49,889 nucleotides of DNA from an uncultured Candidatus Puniceispirillum sp. Lineage in GTDB: Bacteria; Pseudomonadota; Alphaproteobacteria; Puniceispirillales; Puniceispirillaceae. Shown here piece by piece: positions 6,680-15,808 of the stretch. The DNA lies in contig CAJJBY010000013.1 of NCBI GenBank assembly GCA_905182545.1, positions 1 through 49,889 on the forward strand, in the 5' to 3' direction. Both the position numbers and the translations under genes were made by a program. The notes under the pieces were generated by a model. The model was not told where the DNA came from, searched no databases, and was given only the letters and a program-made list of their open reading frames with translations. Position 1 is the first letter of the stretch, and each line of letters opens with the position of its first letter.

Positions 6680-6938
6680 TTTACTAAAAAAATAATATTT
6701 CTTGGCTGATCTGTGGCGTCAATAGCAAGGTGATGACTGCAAGCGACTAGCCGCCTTGCGATTGCCGGGCGGTCGCGTCAAAAATTAAATCGACACAAAC
6801 ATCGCTTATTCACAAGACTTCTTGGTCAAGGTCTGCTATTGGCTCCTTACTCTAGTGTTTTAGAGTAATGGTTAGCGGTACGGTTTCTTCAATGAACACA
6901 AGTTGCTTTCCTTCAACGAACGTTCATAGGAGAAAATT
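6680..6938 (+). promoter_or_regulatory. Long leader of the cold-shock gene with hairpins
   Basis: No gene is seen. A perfect 8-bp hairpin, TTACTCTA (6847-6854) and TAGAGTAA (6861-6868), lies about 70 bases before the start, and an upstream GC-rich inverted repeat (GCGAC...GTCGC near 6748-6778) also folds. Cold-shock genes commonly have long structured 5' leaders that control translation with temperature; here the structure is seen and the role is inferred. The start is preceded by AGGAG. Confidence 0.45.
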
Positions 6939-7145
6939 ATGAGCACAGGAAAAGTTAAGTGGTTTAACCCACAAAAAGGTTTTGGCTTTATTGAGCCAGA
7001 AGACAAATCAACAGATGTATTCGTTCATATTACAGCTGTTCAAAATTCAGGCATGGACGGCTTGGCAGAAGACCAGATGGTCTCTTACGAGCTCGAGACC
7101 GGCCAGAATGGCAAAACTTCAGCGGTCAATCTGAAGGCCCTTTAA
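6939..7145 (+). CDS. Cold-shock protein, CspA family
   Basis: 68 residues forming one cold-shock domain. The RNA-binding motifs are clear: KGFGFI (RNP1, residues about 13-18) and VFVHI (RNP2, about 28-32). The N-terminus GKVKWFNPQ is the family consensus. Such proteins bind single-stranded RNA and DNA in the cytoplasm, melting RNA structure and aiding translation. Length is normal and the AGGAG ribosome binding site confirms the start. It is the first gene outside the accessory module and is followed by its own terminator, so it is likely transcribed alone. Confidence 0.97.
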   Translation: MSTGKVKWFNPQKGFGFIEPEDKSTDVFVHITAVQNSGMDGLAEDQMVSYELETGQNGKTSAVNLKAL

Positions 7146-7158
7146 GGCTGTCAATCAT

Positions 7159-7200
7159 GGGCATACAGGGCCGCAATTTTGCGCTTTGTATGCCCATTTT
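7159..7200 (+). terminator. Rho-independent terminator after the cold-shock gene
   Basis: GGGCATACA (7159-7167) pairs with TGTATGCCC (7187-7195), followed by ATTTT. It lies 13 bases after the stop codon and ends the single-gene transcript. Confidence 0.85.
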
Positions 7201-7353
7201 CCGTTTTAAGACCCAAACTCCAAAAATATTGATCAATTCAGCCCAAGGCTTGCATATCTTGGCGTGCTAACCGTGACCCTCTGAACCTCGCGAAATTACG
7301 AGTAATGATCGCCACAGGCACAATGCTGGGTCGCCCAATTATCCCACTTTTAA

Positions 7354-7567
7354 ATTGATCCAGATAACCCTCATCAACGCACCGTCTATGCCGCTATCTG
7401 TAGCTTTACACAGCAATCCATTTACTTTGCCGGCAAGCCCGTAACAAGCCTGTTTGAAATCGACATAAAGCGGAAGGTAACAGCGTCTCAGAAGGAATTA
7501 TCCGCGTCAAAAGGCGGCGATGGTGTCGGCTGGCGATCACCATTGGCAAAAGGCAATTTTTTAGGAT
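7354..7567 (+). other. Open frame without a start, possible gene remnant
   Basis: The gap between the cold-shock terminator and mtnN has no complete gene. From 7354 one + frame stays open into and past the end of mtnN and reads like protein (for example NPHQRTVYAAI and FAGKPVTSLFEIDI), but it has no start codon and a stop directly before it. I could not assign a family. It may be the tail of a lost gene or chance. The 7201-7353 part shows nothing. Confidence 0.2.
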
Positions 7568-8123
7568 CTATAGATGCAGAATTTCAGCAGAAAACAGCTT
7601 GGCACCAATGGCCAATTGCTGGCTCCAATCATGTGCCGCATCGCCATCGGCATTGTCCTGAAATGAATTTGAAACAGTGAAAATCAATCGCTTTTTGCTG
7701 GCATATCTTGGCAAGCGCATAGGCTTCCATATCAACAAGATCGCTTGTCAATTCGGGCGGCGCGCTGACAAATTGATCGCCAGTGCCACAGCTTAGCCCG
7801 CCAGTGCCGGCAAGGATCTCACCATCATCTTCAAATGGCGTTTGTCCAAGCGCAAATCCCAAGACGCGGACATCCATATCGCGTTGCAAAAAGCGGGTTA
7901 CCCGATGAAGGCCGGCAAGACCGGGGCGTAACGCACCTGCGCTGCCATAATTCACCACATGTTTTGGCTGATGCATGGCAATGGCATCGCAAAGGGCAAT
8001 TGCCGCATTCACCTTGCCAACACCGGTATAAACAATGGTCCAACCGGCGGCCATGTCACGCGGAAGTTCATCTTCAAGCGCCACAATCAGAAGCGTTGTT
8101 TGCGGATCAAATCTAGTCACCAT
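7568..8123 (-). CDS. mtnN: MTA/SAH nucleosidase-family protein, frameshifted near the 3' end
   Basis: Member of the PNP/UDP phosphorylase fold. Seen are VNYGSAGA (about 58-65), CGTGDQFV (about 111-118) and the catalytic-loop sequence DMEAYALAKI. It would cleave 5'-methylthioadenosine and S-adenosylhomocysteine to adenine plus the thioribose, feeding the adenine phosphoribosyltransferase encoded just upstream. The frame breaks after FKFIS near 7660: one extra G sends it to an early stop, while the shifted frame continues DNADGDAAHDW and ends at 7568. The start codon overlaps the apt stop by 11 bases, so the two genes are translationally coupled. Confidence 0.8.
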
Positions 8124-8658
8124 ACGCCTTTAGCGTGATAAGCGGCATATCCAACGCGGCGCGGCCGCCAAGCGCAACAAGTTCGATCACCACGGCACAG
8201 GCAGGAACAATAGCGCCGCATGATTCAAGCAATGTTTTGGCAGCAACCATCGTTCCGCCAGTGGCAAGAAGATCATCAATGATCAGAACCGATCGGCCTT
8301 GGATGGGCGCATCTTGCTGGATCGTCAATTCGGCAGTGCCATATTCAAGATCATATCCAGCCCGCAACAGCTTGCCGGGCAATTTCCCGGGTTTGCGAAC
8401 CATCATCGACCCAATATTCAACCGCGATGCCAACAAAGTCGAAAACAGAAAACCGCGCGATTCAATGCCGGCAATCAAATCAATGTCAAAACCGGATAAT
8501 TGCGCGGCAAATTGATCAATCGCTTGCGCCATGCCCTCGGCAGATGCCAATAGCGGGCTGATATCACGAAATAAAATGCCGGCTTTTGGAAAATCCGGAT
8601 AGCTGGCAATATAGTCACCAAAATCAATAGAACCGACTGACACCCGCAAAACTCCCAT
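8113..8658 (-). CDS. apt: Adenine phosphoribosyltransferase
   Basis: 181 residues from the chosen ATG (MGVLRVSVG), matching the usual 170-185; a longer reading to 8784 adds unrelated sequence. The PRPP-binding motif VLIIDDLLATGGT is perfect, and ESRGFLF and YPDFPKAGILFRDISPLL are typical of Apt. It converts adenine and PRPP to AMP in the cytoplasm. The gene is directly followed by the nucleosidase gene that releases adenine, so the pair forms a salvage unit for adenine from methylthioadenosine and adenosylhomocysteine. Confidence 0.95.
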   Translation of the reverse strand: MGVLRVSVGSIDFGDYIASYPDFPKAGILFRDISPLLASAEGMAQAIDQFAAQLSGFDIDLIAGIESRGFLFSTLLASRLNIGSMMVRKPGKLPGKLLRAGYDLEYGTAELTIQQDAPIQGRSVLIIDDLLATGGTMVAAKTLLESCGAIVPACAVVIELVALGGRAALDMPLITLKAYGD

Positions 8659-8863
8659 GATAAAACCGTATTCACATTTCCGGCATAAACAAGTTTGCAC
8701 CATGGCGCAAGAATTGATCAATCCCAACTTGCCGTTGGTGATGATCATCATTCGCGTAACCTGCGTCATGATCGCTCCATGCATGACCTATTTATTGAAA
8801 GTTGTTTGCCGTTGCTGGTTAGGCGCGCTAGATTGCTGCTGATGATCACCTTCGGATAAAATC

Positions 8864-9709
8864 ATGTTTTTCTTTCCGCTTTTTGATGAAAATGCCACGA
8901 GCCGAAGGCCGGTTATCGTATGGTTGATTATCGCTGCTTGTGTTTTCACCTTTTTCTGGCAGCAATCACTTGATGGCATTGCCGCCGAAGTGGCGATTTA
9001 CCAATTCGGCTTTGTTCCGGCAATTGCGCTCCAAGGTGAAACGCTTCCCGCCGAATTTATCATTGTTCCAAGCTGGGCAACGTTTATCACCTCGATGTTT
9101 TTGCATGGTGGCTGGCTGCACCTTGGCGGCAACATGCTGTATTTATGGATTTTTGGCGATAATGTCGAAGATTCAATGGGGCGTGGCCGCTTTATTGTTT
9201 TTTATTTGTTATGCGGCGCATTGGCGGCATTGGCGCAAGGCCTGATTGACCCGTCGTCGCAAGTGCCAATGGTTGGCGCATCAGGCGGCATTGCCGGTGT
9301 TTTGGGAGCCTATCTGATGCTTCACCCAAAGGCGGCGGTGCGCTGTCTTTTCATCGTGATTGTGTTTTTCCGCTTTATCAATCTACCTGCATGGCTGGTT
9401 CTTGGTGGCTGGATTGGCCTTCAATTTGCCGCCGCGCCCCAATCTTTTAGCGGTGATGGCGGCGGGGTTGCCTATATCGCGCACATTGGCGGCTTTTTGG
9501 CAGGTCTGGCACTGATCCCGTTTTTCAAGAAAAGTCACATATCGCTATTTGACCGCGGCCAGCCGCCAAAAACATGGTCAGGACGGCCGATCAGCTTTGA
9601 CAAGATGAAGCAAGACGCCCGCAAACGATTTCGCCGTAGCACTAATCAATCAATGCGAAGCTCGATCCCATCATCAAAACCCAACCGGCCAAAAGGCCCA
9701 TGGGGCTAG
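8864..9709 (+). CDS. Rhomboid-family intramembrane serine protease
   Basis: 281 residues with six or so hydrophobic helices. The serine of GASGGIAG (about residue 143) and the histidine in AHIGGFLAG (about 207) form the catalytic pair, and the HGGWLHLGGNMLYLWIFG block is the conserved L1/TM2 region. The family cuts membrane proteins within the bilayer. The C-terminal tail (about 60 residues) is basic and probably cytoplasmic. It is transcribed away from apt; the 200-base space between them should hold divergent promoters. The substrate is unknown. Confidence 0.93.
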   Translation: MFFFPLFDENATSRRPVIVWLIIAACVFTFFWQQSLDGIAAEVAIYQFGFVPAIALQGETLPAEFIIVPSWATFITSMFLHGGWLHLGGNMLYLWIFGDNVEDSMGRGRFIVFYLLCGALAALAQGLIDPSSQVPMVGASGGIAGVLGAYLMLHPKAAVRCLFIVIVFFRFINLPAWLVLGGWIGLQFAAAPQSFSGDGGGVAYIAHIGGFLAGLALIPFFKKSHISLFDRGQPPKTWSGRPISFDKMKQDARKRFRRSTNQSMRSSIPSSKPNRPKGPWG

Positions 9710-9787
9710 TCCTGTGTGGGCTTTGGAGGTTGGGTCATAGCGGGTCGGCCATCGAGTTTAAACGCCATGATGCCAAGGGGATATTAG

Positions 9788-10567
9788 TTAATCTGCCAAA
9801 GTGCCATCAGCATTGACGATATTAGCCTCGGCACCAAAGGCGCGCACCTCGGCCTCAATTGTTTTTGCCGCGCGGGTGGTCACCACAACATCAAGCCCGC
9901 TAACGACAATCGCCGTGCCAAATTGGCCGGGCTTCATCCATGGATAGCTGCCAATGCTAACCCCATCATGGCGCGCTTCGACATCGGCAAGAGTGGTGGC
10001 GATATTGCCTTCACCAGTTGAACATTGAACTGTGATCCGTGTCATCACAACACCGCCGGGCAATTTATGTTTCAACCCTTCAAACATGGCCTGCAAGATG
10101 TTTGGCACCCCGGGCAAAACATGAACATTGCCAATGATATAGCCAGGTGCAGCCGATAATGGGTTATCAATCAATGCGGCCGTGTCTGGAATATCAGCCA
10201 TTTTTTGACGTGCAGCGTTAAATTCCAGATCAGTATTGGCATAATGAGCAATGAGCCTACGTTCGGCCTCTGGATGGCAGATCACCGGCACATTGAACGC
10301 GGCGGCCACTGCATCGGTTGTGATATCGTCATGCGTTGGCCCGATGCCGCCACTGGTAAAGACTAAATCATAGGTCTTTGACAATGTTTGAACCGTATCA
10401 ATGATGGTTTGTTTCTTATCGGCAATAACCCGCGCCTCGCCAAGCTGTATCCCCTGCGCGCCAAGCTGTTCGGCAAGCCAGCCAATATTTTTGTCTTTGG
10501 TACGGCCAGACAGGATTTCATCGCCAATCACAATAATGGCGGCGGTAGGATTCGCAGAAGATGACAT
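9788..10567 (-). CDS. CinA-type molybdopterin-binding domain protein
   Basis: 259 residues from MSSSANPTA. It carries the MoCF/CinA N-terminal domain: IVIGDEILSGRTKDKN at the start, TSGGIGPTHDDITTDAV in the centre (the glycine-rich motif) and LPGVPNILQAMFEGL. There is no C-terminal nicotinamide-nucleotide amidase domain, so it is the short type. Relatives hydrolyse ADP-ribose or FAD-like compounds, but this is not established for every short form. It is divergent from map, with about 200 bases of shared upstream DNA. Confidence 0.88.
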   Translation of the reverse strand: MSSSANPTAAIIVIGDEILSGRTKDKNIGWLAEQLGAQGIQLGEARVIADKKQTIIDTVQTLSKTYDLVFTSGGIGPTHDDITTDAVAAAFNVPVICHPEAERRLIAHYANTDLEFNAARQKMADIPDTAALIDNPLSAAPGYIIGNVHVLPGVPNILQAMFEGLKHKLPGGVVMTRITVQCSTGEGNIATTLADVEARHDGVSIGSYPWMKPGQFGTAIVVSGLDVVVTTRAAKTIEAEVRAFGAEANIVNADGTLAD

Positions 10568-10773
10568 GAGTGAAAACCTTGAATATGCGGATAAATGAAG
10601 CTGGCAGACTTTGCTGAAATATAACCAAACTGTCAAATGACTTGACGTTTCAATGCCCCGATCAACCGCAAGAAATACAGTTTATAGGTTTCGCAAATGG
10701 CAAAATATGCTATCTCAGCGGCATGATATCATTCCAAATAAAAAGCGCGTTTTGATCTACCGCCGCCATAGAG

Positions 10774-11571
10774 ATGACAATGCGAAGTGAAACAGTAATA
10801 CGACATGGTGCCGAAGGCTTTGCTGGCATGCATAAAGCAGGCCGCCTTGCCGCCGCAGTGCTGGACATGATCACCCCGCATGTGATTGCCGGTGCCAGCA
10901 CCGAACATCTCGATCGTTTATGTCATGACTATATTCTGGCGCATGGTGCCACCCCCGCACCGCTGAATTATAAAGGCTTTCCAAAATCGACCTGCATTTC
11001 GCTTAATCATGTTGTTTGTCACGGAATCCCCGGGCCAAAAACGCTTCGTGATGGTGATATTCTGAACATCGACATCACCGTAATTCTCGATAGCTGGTAC
11101 GGTGATACATCCCGCATGTTCTATGTTGGCGAGCCGTCGATTAAAGCCAAGCGTCTTACCGAAGTGACCTATGATTGCCTGATGCGCGGCATCGCGGCGG
11201 CGCGTGCCGGAAACACGCTTGGCGATATTGGTCATGCAATCCAATCCTATGCCGAATCCTGCCGCTTTTCGGTGGTTCGTGACTTTACCGGCCATGGTCT
11301 CGGACAGGTGTTTCACACCGCCCCTACGGTTTTGCATTATGGCGAAGCCGGCAGTGGCATGGTCCTTGAACCAGGGATGATTTTCACCATCGAGCCGATG
11401 ATCAATGCTGGCCGGTCAGAAACCAAAATTCTGAATGATGGCTGGACGGCGGTAACGCGCGATAAAAGCCTGTCTGCCCAATTCGAACATTCCATTGGCA
11501 TTACCGATGGCGATGCTGAAATTTTCACGCTTTCGCCCGCTGGTTTTACCCTGCCGCCCTATAGCGGCTAG
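10774..11571 (+). CDS. map: Methionine aminopeptidase, type I
   Basis: 265 residues, normal length. The metal and active-site residues are all in place: His in NHVVCHGIPG, the two aspartates in NIDITVI and YGDTSRMF, His in GHGLGQVFH, Glu in IEPMINAG and Glu in QFEHSIGIT. It removes the initiator methionine from nascent proteins at the ribosome. Starts at 10774 and 10780 are both possible (MTMRSE or MRSE). It faces the broken radC gene, 74 bases downstream. Confidence 0.96.
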   Translation: MTMRSETVIRHGAEGFAGMHKAGRLAAAVLDMITPHVIAGASTEHLDRLCHDYILAHGATPAPLNYKGFPKSTCISLNHVVCHGIPGPKTLRDGDILNIDITVILDSWYGDTSRMFYVGEPSIKAKRLTEVTYDCLMRGIAAARAGNTLGDIGHAIQSYAESCRFSVVRDFTGHGLGQVFHTAPTVLHYGEAGSGMVLEPGMIFTIEPMINAGRSETKILNDGWTAVTRDKSLSAQFEHSIGITDGDAEIFTLSPAGFTLPPYSG

Positions 11572-11645
11572 CGAGCGGCCAGTTTTGTTTTCCAAAAAAA
11601 CTTCGGTTCACCGACTTTTAATCCGTTTGGGTTATCTGTTTGGAT

Positions 11646-12361
11646 ATGACGAAATCTTCAACAGGTTCGGCCAGACGCGCCACGCCTGCTGATCACGCCA
11701 AGGGACACCGCGCCCGTATGCGCGGTAAATCGCTTGAAAAAGTCAGTGCTCGCCTTACCGAATTAGAAGTTTTGTAAATGCTGCTTTATGCTGGCGCACC
11801 GCGTGGTGATACCAAGCATTTAGTCAAACGGCTGATCAAATCATTCAAAAGCCTGCCGGCGGTTCTTCGTGCCAGCCCTGATGATCTTTCGTCCAATCAG
11901 AGATATGAGCGATACCGCGATTGCCAGCGGTAAAAATTTCAGAAGCCACCGGTCTCCAGATCAGCCATTCACGCGTCAAGGGAAAGCCGGTTTTGACGCA
12001 TTTGATGGAAGTTCAAGATTATTGCATCAGCATACTGGCGCGTGAACCAATTGAATATGTGATGGTCTTATGCCTTGATAGCCAAAACCGTTTGATTGCC
12101 GATGAAACAGTTTCACGCGGAACAGTCAATCAAACCTCGGTCTACCCACGCGAAATCGTCAATCTGGCAGTTCGGCATTTCGCCCATGCGGTTATCATTA
12201 TGCATAATCATTCAGGCGCGGAAACCAAGCCTTCACGCGCCAATATCGAAGTGACAAAAGACATTAAAAAGGCGTTGGCGGTAATGGGCATTGCGCTTCA
12301 TGATCATCTGATCGTTGCTGGCACGAGCTGCGTCAGTGCTGAAAGCCTTGGACACCTCTAA
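11646..12361 (+). pseudogene. radC: RadC-family DNA repair protein, broken
   Basis: The product is a RadC/JAB-domain protein, seen in three frames. GHRARMRGKSLEKVSARLTE begins it, an in-frame TAA follows LEVL where glutamate is expected (11775), and the rest continues MLLYAGAPRGDTKHLVKRL. Two single-base insertions (an extra A near 11898 and an extra C near 11924) then precede the intact C-terminal half, which holds the metal motif HNHSG and SRANIEV. The family's role is unclear despite the name. Three lesions including a stop suggest real decay rather than only sequence error. Confidence 0.8.
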
Positions 12362-12391
12362 AATCATGGCTTTATCGTGGCAAAGCAATGC

Positions 12392-12577
12392 TTAGCGATC
12401 ATCCGATATTTTTTTGGCGGCTTTGCGGGTTAATTCACCCGCTTTCCGGCTTGCCCGCAGCAATGATGGCCGCGCCGCATCAAGCGCCTTGCCCGCCACT
12501 TCGCCAGCCTTTTTCTGCACGGCAGGATTTTGCGCAACACGCATCAAAGCGGTAACAACCAATCGGCGAATCAGCAT
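12392..12577 (-). CDS. Small basic alanine-rich protein
   Basis: 61 residues from MLIRRLVVT; a longer start at 12604 is less likely. It has a hydrophobic N-terminal part followed by a Lys/Arg/Ala-rich helix (VQKKAGEVAGKALDAARPS, then RKAAKKISDD). I do not recognise a family. It lies in the promoter-side gap before purB, transcribed in the opposite direction, and small proteins like this are common beside purB in related bacteria only as an impression. No function is proposed. Confidence 0.55.
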   Translation of the reverse strand: MLIRRLVVTALMRVAQNPAVQKKAGEVAGKALDAARPSLLRASRKAGELTRKAAKKISDDR

Positions 12578-12683
12578 GTAGATGCCCCCTTGCAAAATAG
12601 CCACAACGGCTAGTTATGCGCTGGCTTTTTGCGCATCTCAATGGTACAACCAACCTCCATTTAACGCAAAAGGTATTAGAGTT

Positions 12684-13976
12684 ATGATCCCGCGATATTC
12701 CCGGCCGGAAATGAGCGCCATCTGGTCTGAGGAAAGCAAGTTCCAGATTTGGTTTGAAATCGAAGCTCATGCCTGTGACGCACAGGCAAAATTGGGGGTT
12801 ATCCCCGAATCGGTAGCCGCCATTGTTTGGGAAAAAGGCGCCTTTGATATTGACCGAATCAATGAGATTGAGCGCGAAACCAAACATGATGTTATCGCAT
12901 TCCTGACCAATCTGGCCGAATATATTGGCGAAGATGCGCGCTTTGTTCATCAAGGCATGACCTCATCGGACGTTCTTGACACCACCTTGTCGGTGCAGAT
13001 GGCACGGGCAAGTGATCTGCTGATCGAGGGCATTGACCGGTTGCTTGCCGGACTGAAAAACCGCGCCTTTGAGCATAAGCGCACCCCGACCATTGGCCGC
13101 AGTCATGGCATCCATGCCGAACCCGTTACCTTTGGCCTGAAACTGGCCGGTTTTTACGCTGAATTTAGCCGCTGCCGTGAACGGCTCATCGCCGCCAAAC
13201 GCGAAATCTCCACTTGTGCCATTTCAGGTGCGGTCGGCACATTCGCACATATTGATCCGGCTGTCGAAGCCCATGTTGCCGACAAAATGGGTCTGACGAT
13301 TGAACCTGTGTCAACGCAGGTTATTCCGCGTGACCGACATGCCATGTTCTTTGCCGTACTTGGCGTCGTGGCAAGTTCGGTTGAACGGCTTGCAACCGAA
13401 ATCCGGCATCTTCAGCGCACCGAAGTGCGTGAAGCCGAAGAATTTTTCTCAGCTGGCCAAAAAGGGTCATCGGCCATGCCGCATAAGCGGAATCCGGTTC
13501 TGACCGAGAATTTGACTGGCATTGCGCGCATTGTTCGCGCTGCGGTCGTGCCTGCACTGGAAAATGTAGCGCTATGGCATGAGCGCGATATCTCGCATTC
13601 ATCAGTTGAACGTGTTTTCGCTCCTGATGCCACCATCGGGCTTGATTTTGCGCTTCATCGTCTTGCTGGCGTGATTGAAAATCTGTTGATTTATCCTAAA
13701 ACAATGCAGGCTAATCTCGACAAGCTTGGCGGGCTTGTACATTCACAGCAGGTATTGCTGGCACTGACGCAAAAAGGGGTGAGCCGCGAGGATTCCTATG
13801 TCTATGTTCAGCGCAATGCGATGAAAATCTGGGCCGAGGGCGGCAGCTATCTTGATAAGTTGAAAGCCGATGAAGATGTGGCGGCAAAACTGACAAGCAG
13901 CGAGCTTGACGCACTTTTCGACCTTGAACAGCATTTCTGCCATGTCGACACAATCTTTGATCGGGTTTTTGGCTAA
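12684..13976 (+). CDS. purB: Adenylosuccinate lyase
   Basis: 430 residues from MIPRYSRPEM, normal for the family. The signature GSSAMPHKRNPV, the catalytic-region TSSDVLDT and the GRSHGIHAEP block are all present. The enzyme splits SAICAR to AICAR and fumarate, and adenylosuccinate to AMP and fumarate, in de novo purine synthesis. It heads a + strand operon running through purC, purS, purQ and purL, with only a 46-base space before purC. A longer upstream reading to 12582 is not supported by similarity to the family. Confidence 0.97.
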   Translation: MIPRYSRPEMSAIWSEESKFQIWFEIEAHACDAQAKLGVIPESVAAIVWEKGAFDIDRINEIERETKHDVIAFLTNLAEYIGEDARFVHQGMTSSDVLDTTLSVQMARASDLLIEGIDRLLAGLKNRAFEHKRTPTIGRSHGIHAEPVTFGLKLAGFYAEFSRCRERLIAAKREISTCAISGAVGTFAHIDPAVEAHVADKMGLTIEPVSTQVIPRDRHAMFFAVLGVVASSVERLATEIRHLQRTEVREAEEFFSAGQKGSSAMPHKRNPVLTENLTGIARIVRAAVVPALENVALWHERDISHSSVERVFAPDATIGLDFALHRLAGVIENLLIYPKTMQANLDKLGGLVHSQQVLLALTQKGVSREDSYVYVQRNAMKIWAEGGSYLDKLKADEDVAAKLTSSELDALFDLEQHFCHVDTIFDRVFG

Positions 13977-14022
13977 TTCATTAAAATCAGGCCATGATCT
14001 GGCCTAATCTAGGATTTACACC

Positions 14023-14757
14023 ATGACACAAAAGACACCGCTCTATGAAGGTAAGGCCAAAGTCATTTTTGAAGGCTCCGAAGACGGCACCCTGATCCAG
14101 CATTTCAAAGATGATGCGACTGCCTTTAACGCGCAGAAAAAAGACGTGATTTCCGGCAAGGGCATTTTAAACAACTATATCAGCGAACATATAATGATGG
14201 CCGTTGGTGAACTTGGCATTCCCAACCATTTCATCAGCCGCATCAGTGATCGCGAACAGCTGATCCGCAAATTGGAAATAATTCCAGTTGAAGTGGTGGT
14301 TCGTAATGTTGCTGCCGGATCCATCTGTCCGCGTCTTGGGCTTGAAGAAGGATCAATGCTGAGCAACACCCTTGTTGAATTTTGCCTGAAAAACGACAGT
14401 CTTGGCGATCCGATTATCGCACCAGAGCATATTTTCACTTTTGGCTGGGCCACACCGGAAGAGTTGGAAATCATTGTCGAAGATACATTGCGGATTAATG
14501 ATTTTCTGACCGGCCTGTTTCTTGGAATCGGCGTCCGGCTGATTGATTTCAAGCTGGAATTTGGACGTTATGACACGGAAGATGGCGTTGAAATCATGCT
14601 TGCTGATGAAATCAGCCCAGATAATTGCCGCCTCTGGGATGCAGAAACCAACGAGAAAATGGACAAAGACCGGTTTCGCCGCGATTTGGGTGGGCTTGTC
14701 GAAGCCTATCAGGAAATTGCACGGCGCCTTGGTGTAAAGGTGCCGCAAATCGACTAG
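14023..14757 (+). CDS. purC: SAICAR synthetase
   Basis: 244 residues. [10 protein letters not shown] and DDATAFN at the N-terminus, VRNVAAGS in the middle and [12 protein letters not shown] towards the C-terminus are the PurC landmarks. It joins aspartate to CAIR with ATP, making the substrate for purB next door. The start follows directly after a short spacer from purB, with no terminator between, so co-transcription is likely. Confidence 0.97.
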   Translation: MTQKTPLYEGKAKVIFEGSEDGTLIQHFKDDATAFNAQKKDVISGKGILNNYISEHIMMAVGELGIPNHFISRISDREQLIRKLEIIPVEVVVRNVAAGSICPRLGLEEGSMLSNTLVEFCLKNDSLGDPIIAPEHIFTFGWATPEELEIIVEDTLRINDFLTGLFLGIGVRLIDFKLEFGRYDTEDGVEIMLADEISPDNCRLWDAETNEKMDKDRFRRDLGGLVEAYQEIARRLGVKVPQID

Positions 14758-14806
14758 TAAATGGCGACAGCGCCATGCATAGACCACAACAATAAAGGGC
14801 ATAAAG

Positions 14807-15055
14807 ATGCAAGCCATTGTAAATATATCACTAAAAGAAGGTGTTCTTGATCCGCAAGGTCAGGCAATCTCACATTCACTCAATGATCTTGGCTTTAACG
14901 AGGTTGGTGATGTGCAGGTTGGAAAGCAAATTCTGCTAGAAATCGACGAAACCGATCCAGCACGACTTCGCCAGCGCGTTGCCCGCATGTGCGAAACATT
15001 GCTGTCAAACACAGTGATTGAGGATTATTCAATCGACATTCCGGACGAACAATAG
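14807..15055 (+). CDS. purS: FGAM synthase subunit PurS
   Basis: 82 residues; small subunit of the three-part formylglycinamidine synthase found in Bacillus, archaea and alphaproteobacteria. VLDPQGQAI, the DVQVGKQI segment and CETLLSNTVIEDY are typical. It bridges PurQ and PurL for ammonia transfer. An AAAGGGC-type site lies before the ATG. It precedes purQ by 48 bases. Confidence 0.95.
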   Translation: MQAIVNISLKEGVLDPQGQAISHSLNDLGFNEVGDVQVGKQILLEIDETDPARLRQRVARMCETLLSNTVIEDYSIDIPDEQ

Positions 15056-15103
15056 ATTTGGATGTATCACCGCGTCACCTCTAACCAGTAATGCGAAAAG
15101 ACC

Positions 15104-15808
15104 ATGACCCTCTCAGCCTTGCGTGTTGCCATAATTGTTTTCCCGGGATCGAATTGCGATCGGGATATGATGCTTGCCATCGAACAATTGACGTCCCGCC
15201 GCCCTGCCCTTGTCTGGCATAAAGAAGCCTCGCTGGACGCTGCCGACCTTGTGATCATTCCGGGAGGCTTTTCATTTGGCGATTACCTGCGCTGTGGCGC
15301 ACTTGCTGGCCGCTCGCCGATCATGAATGCTGTACTTGATCATGCGGCACGCGGCGGTGCGGTTATGGGCATTTGCAACGGCTTTCAGATTCTAACCGAA
15401 ACCGGCATGGTTCCGGGGGTTCTGATCCGCAATGCCGGTTTGAAATTCAGCTGCCGCAATGTTGGGTTGCAGCTTTGTGAAACATTGGCCTCGCCCTTTA
15501 CCGCTGGTCTTGATTTTGGCGAAAATCTGACCATTCCAATCGCCCATAATGAGGGCAATTATTTTGCCGATGCGGACGAGCTTGACCGGATCGAAGGCAA
15601 TGGTCAGGTTGTGTTCCGCTATGCCACAAGCGATGCTGTTGGACCGGTCAATCCAAATGGCGCATCGCGTGATATTGCCGGTGTGCTGTCAAGCAATGGT
15701 CGCATTCTTGGCATGATGCCACATCCTGAACGCGCCATGTATAAATTACATGGCGGTACTGATGGCGCCAAATTCCTGTTAAAATCTCTTGAGGCACTGG
15801 TATCATGA
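15104..15808 (+). CDS. purQ: FGAM synthase glutaminase subunit PurQ
   Basis: 234 residues of the class I glutamine amidotransferase type. FPGSNCDRD at the N-terminus, [15 protein letters not shown], the nucleophile cysteine in GICNGFQ, and the C-terminal MPHPERAM with catalytic histidine and glutamate are clear. It frees ammonia from glutamine for PurL. Its stop overlaps the purL start by four bases (ATGA), a sign of coupled translation. Confidence 0.97.
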   Translation: MTLSALRVAIIVFPGSNCDRDMMLAIEQLTSRRPALVWHKEASLDAADLVIIPGGFSFGDYLRCGALAGRSPIMNAVLDHAARGGAVMGICNGFQILTETGMVPGVLIRNAGLKFSCRNVGLQLCETLASPFTAGLDFGENLTIPIAHNEGNYFADADELDRIEGNGQVVFRYATSDAVGPVNPNGASRDIAGVLSSNGRILGMMPHPERAMYKLHGGTDGAKFLLKSLEALVS

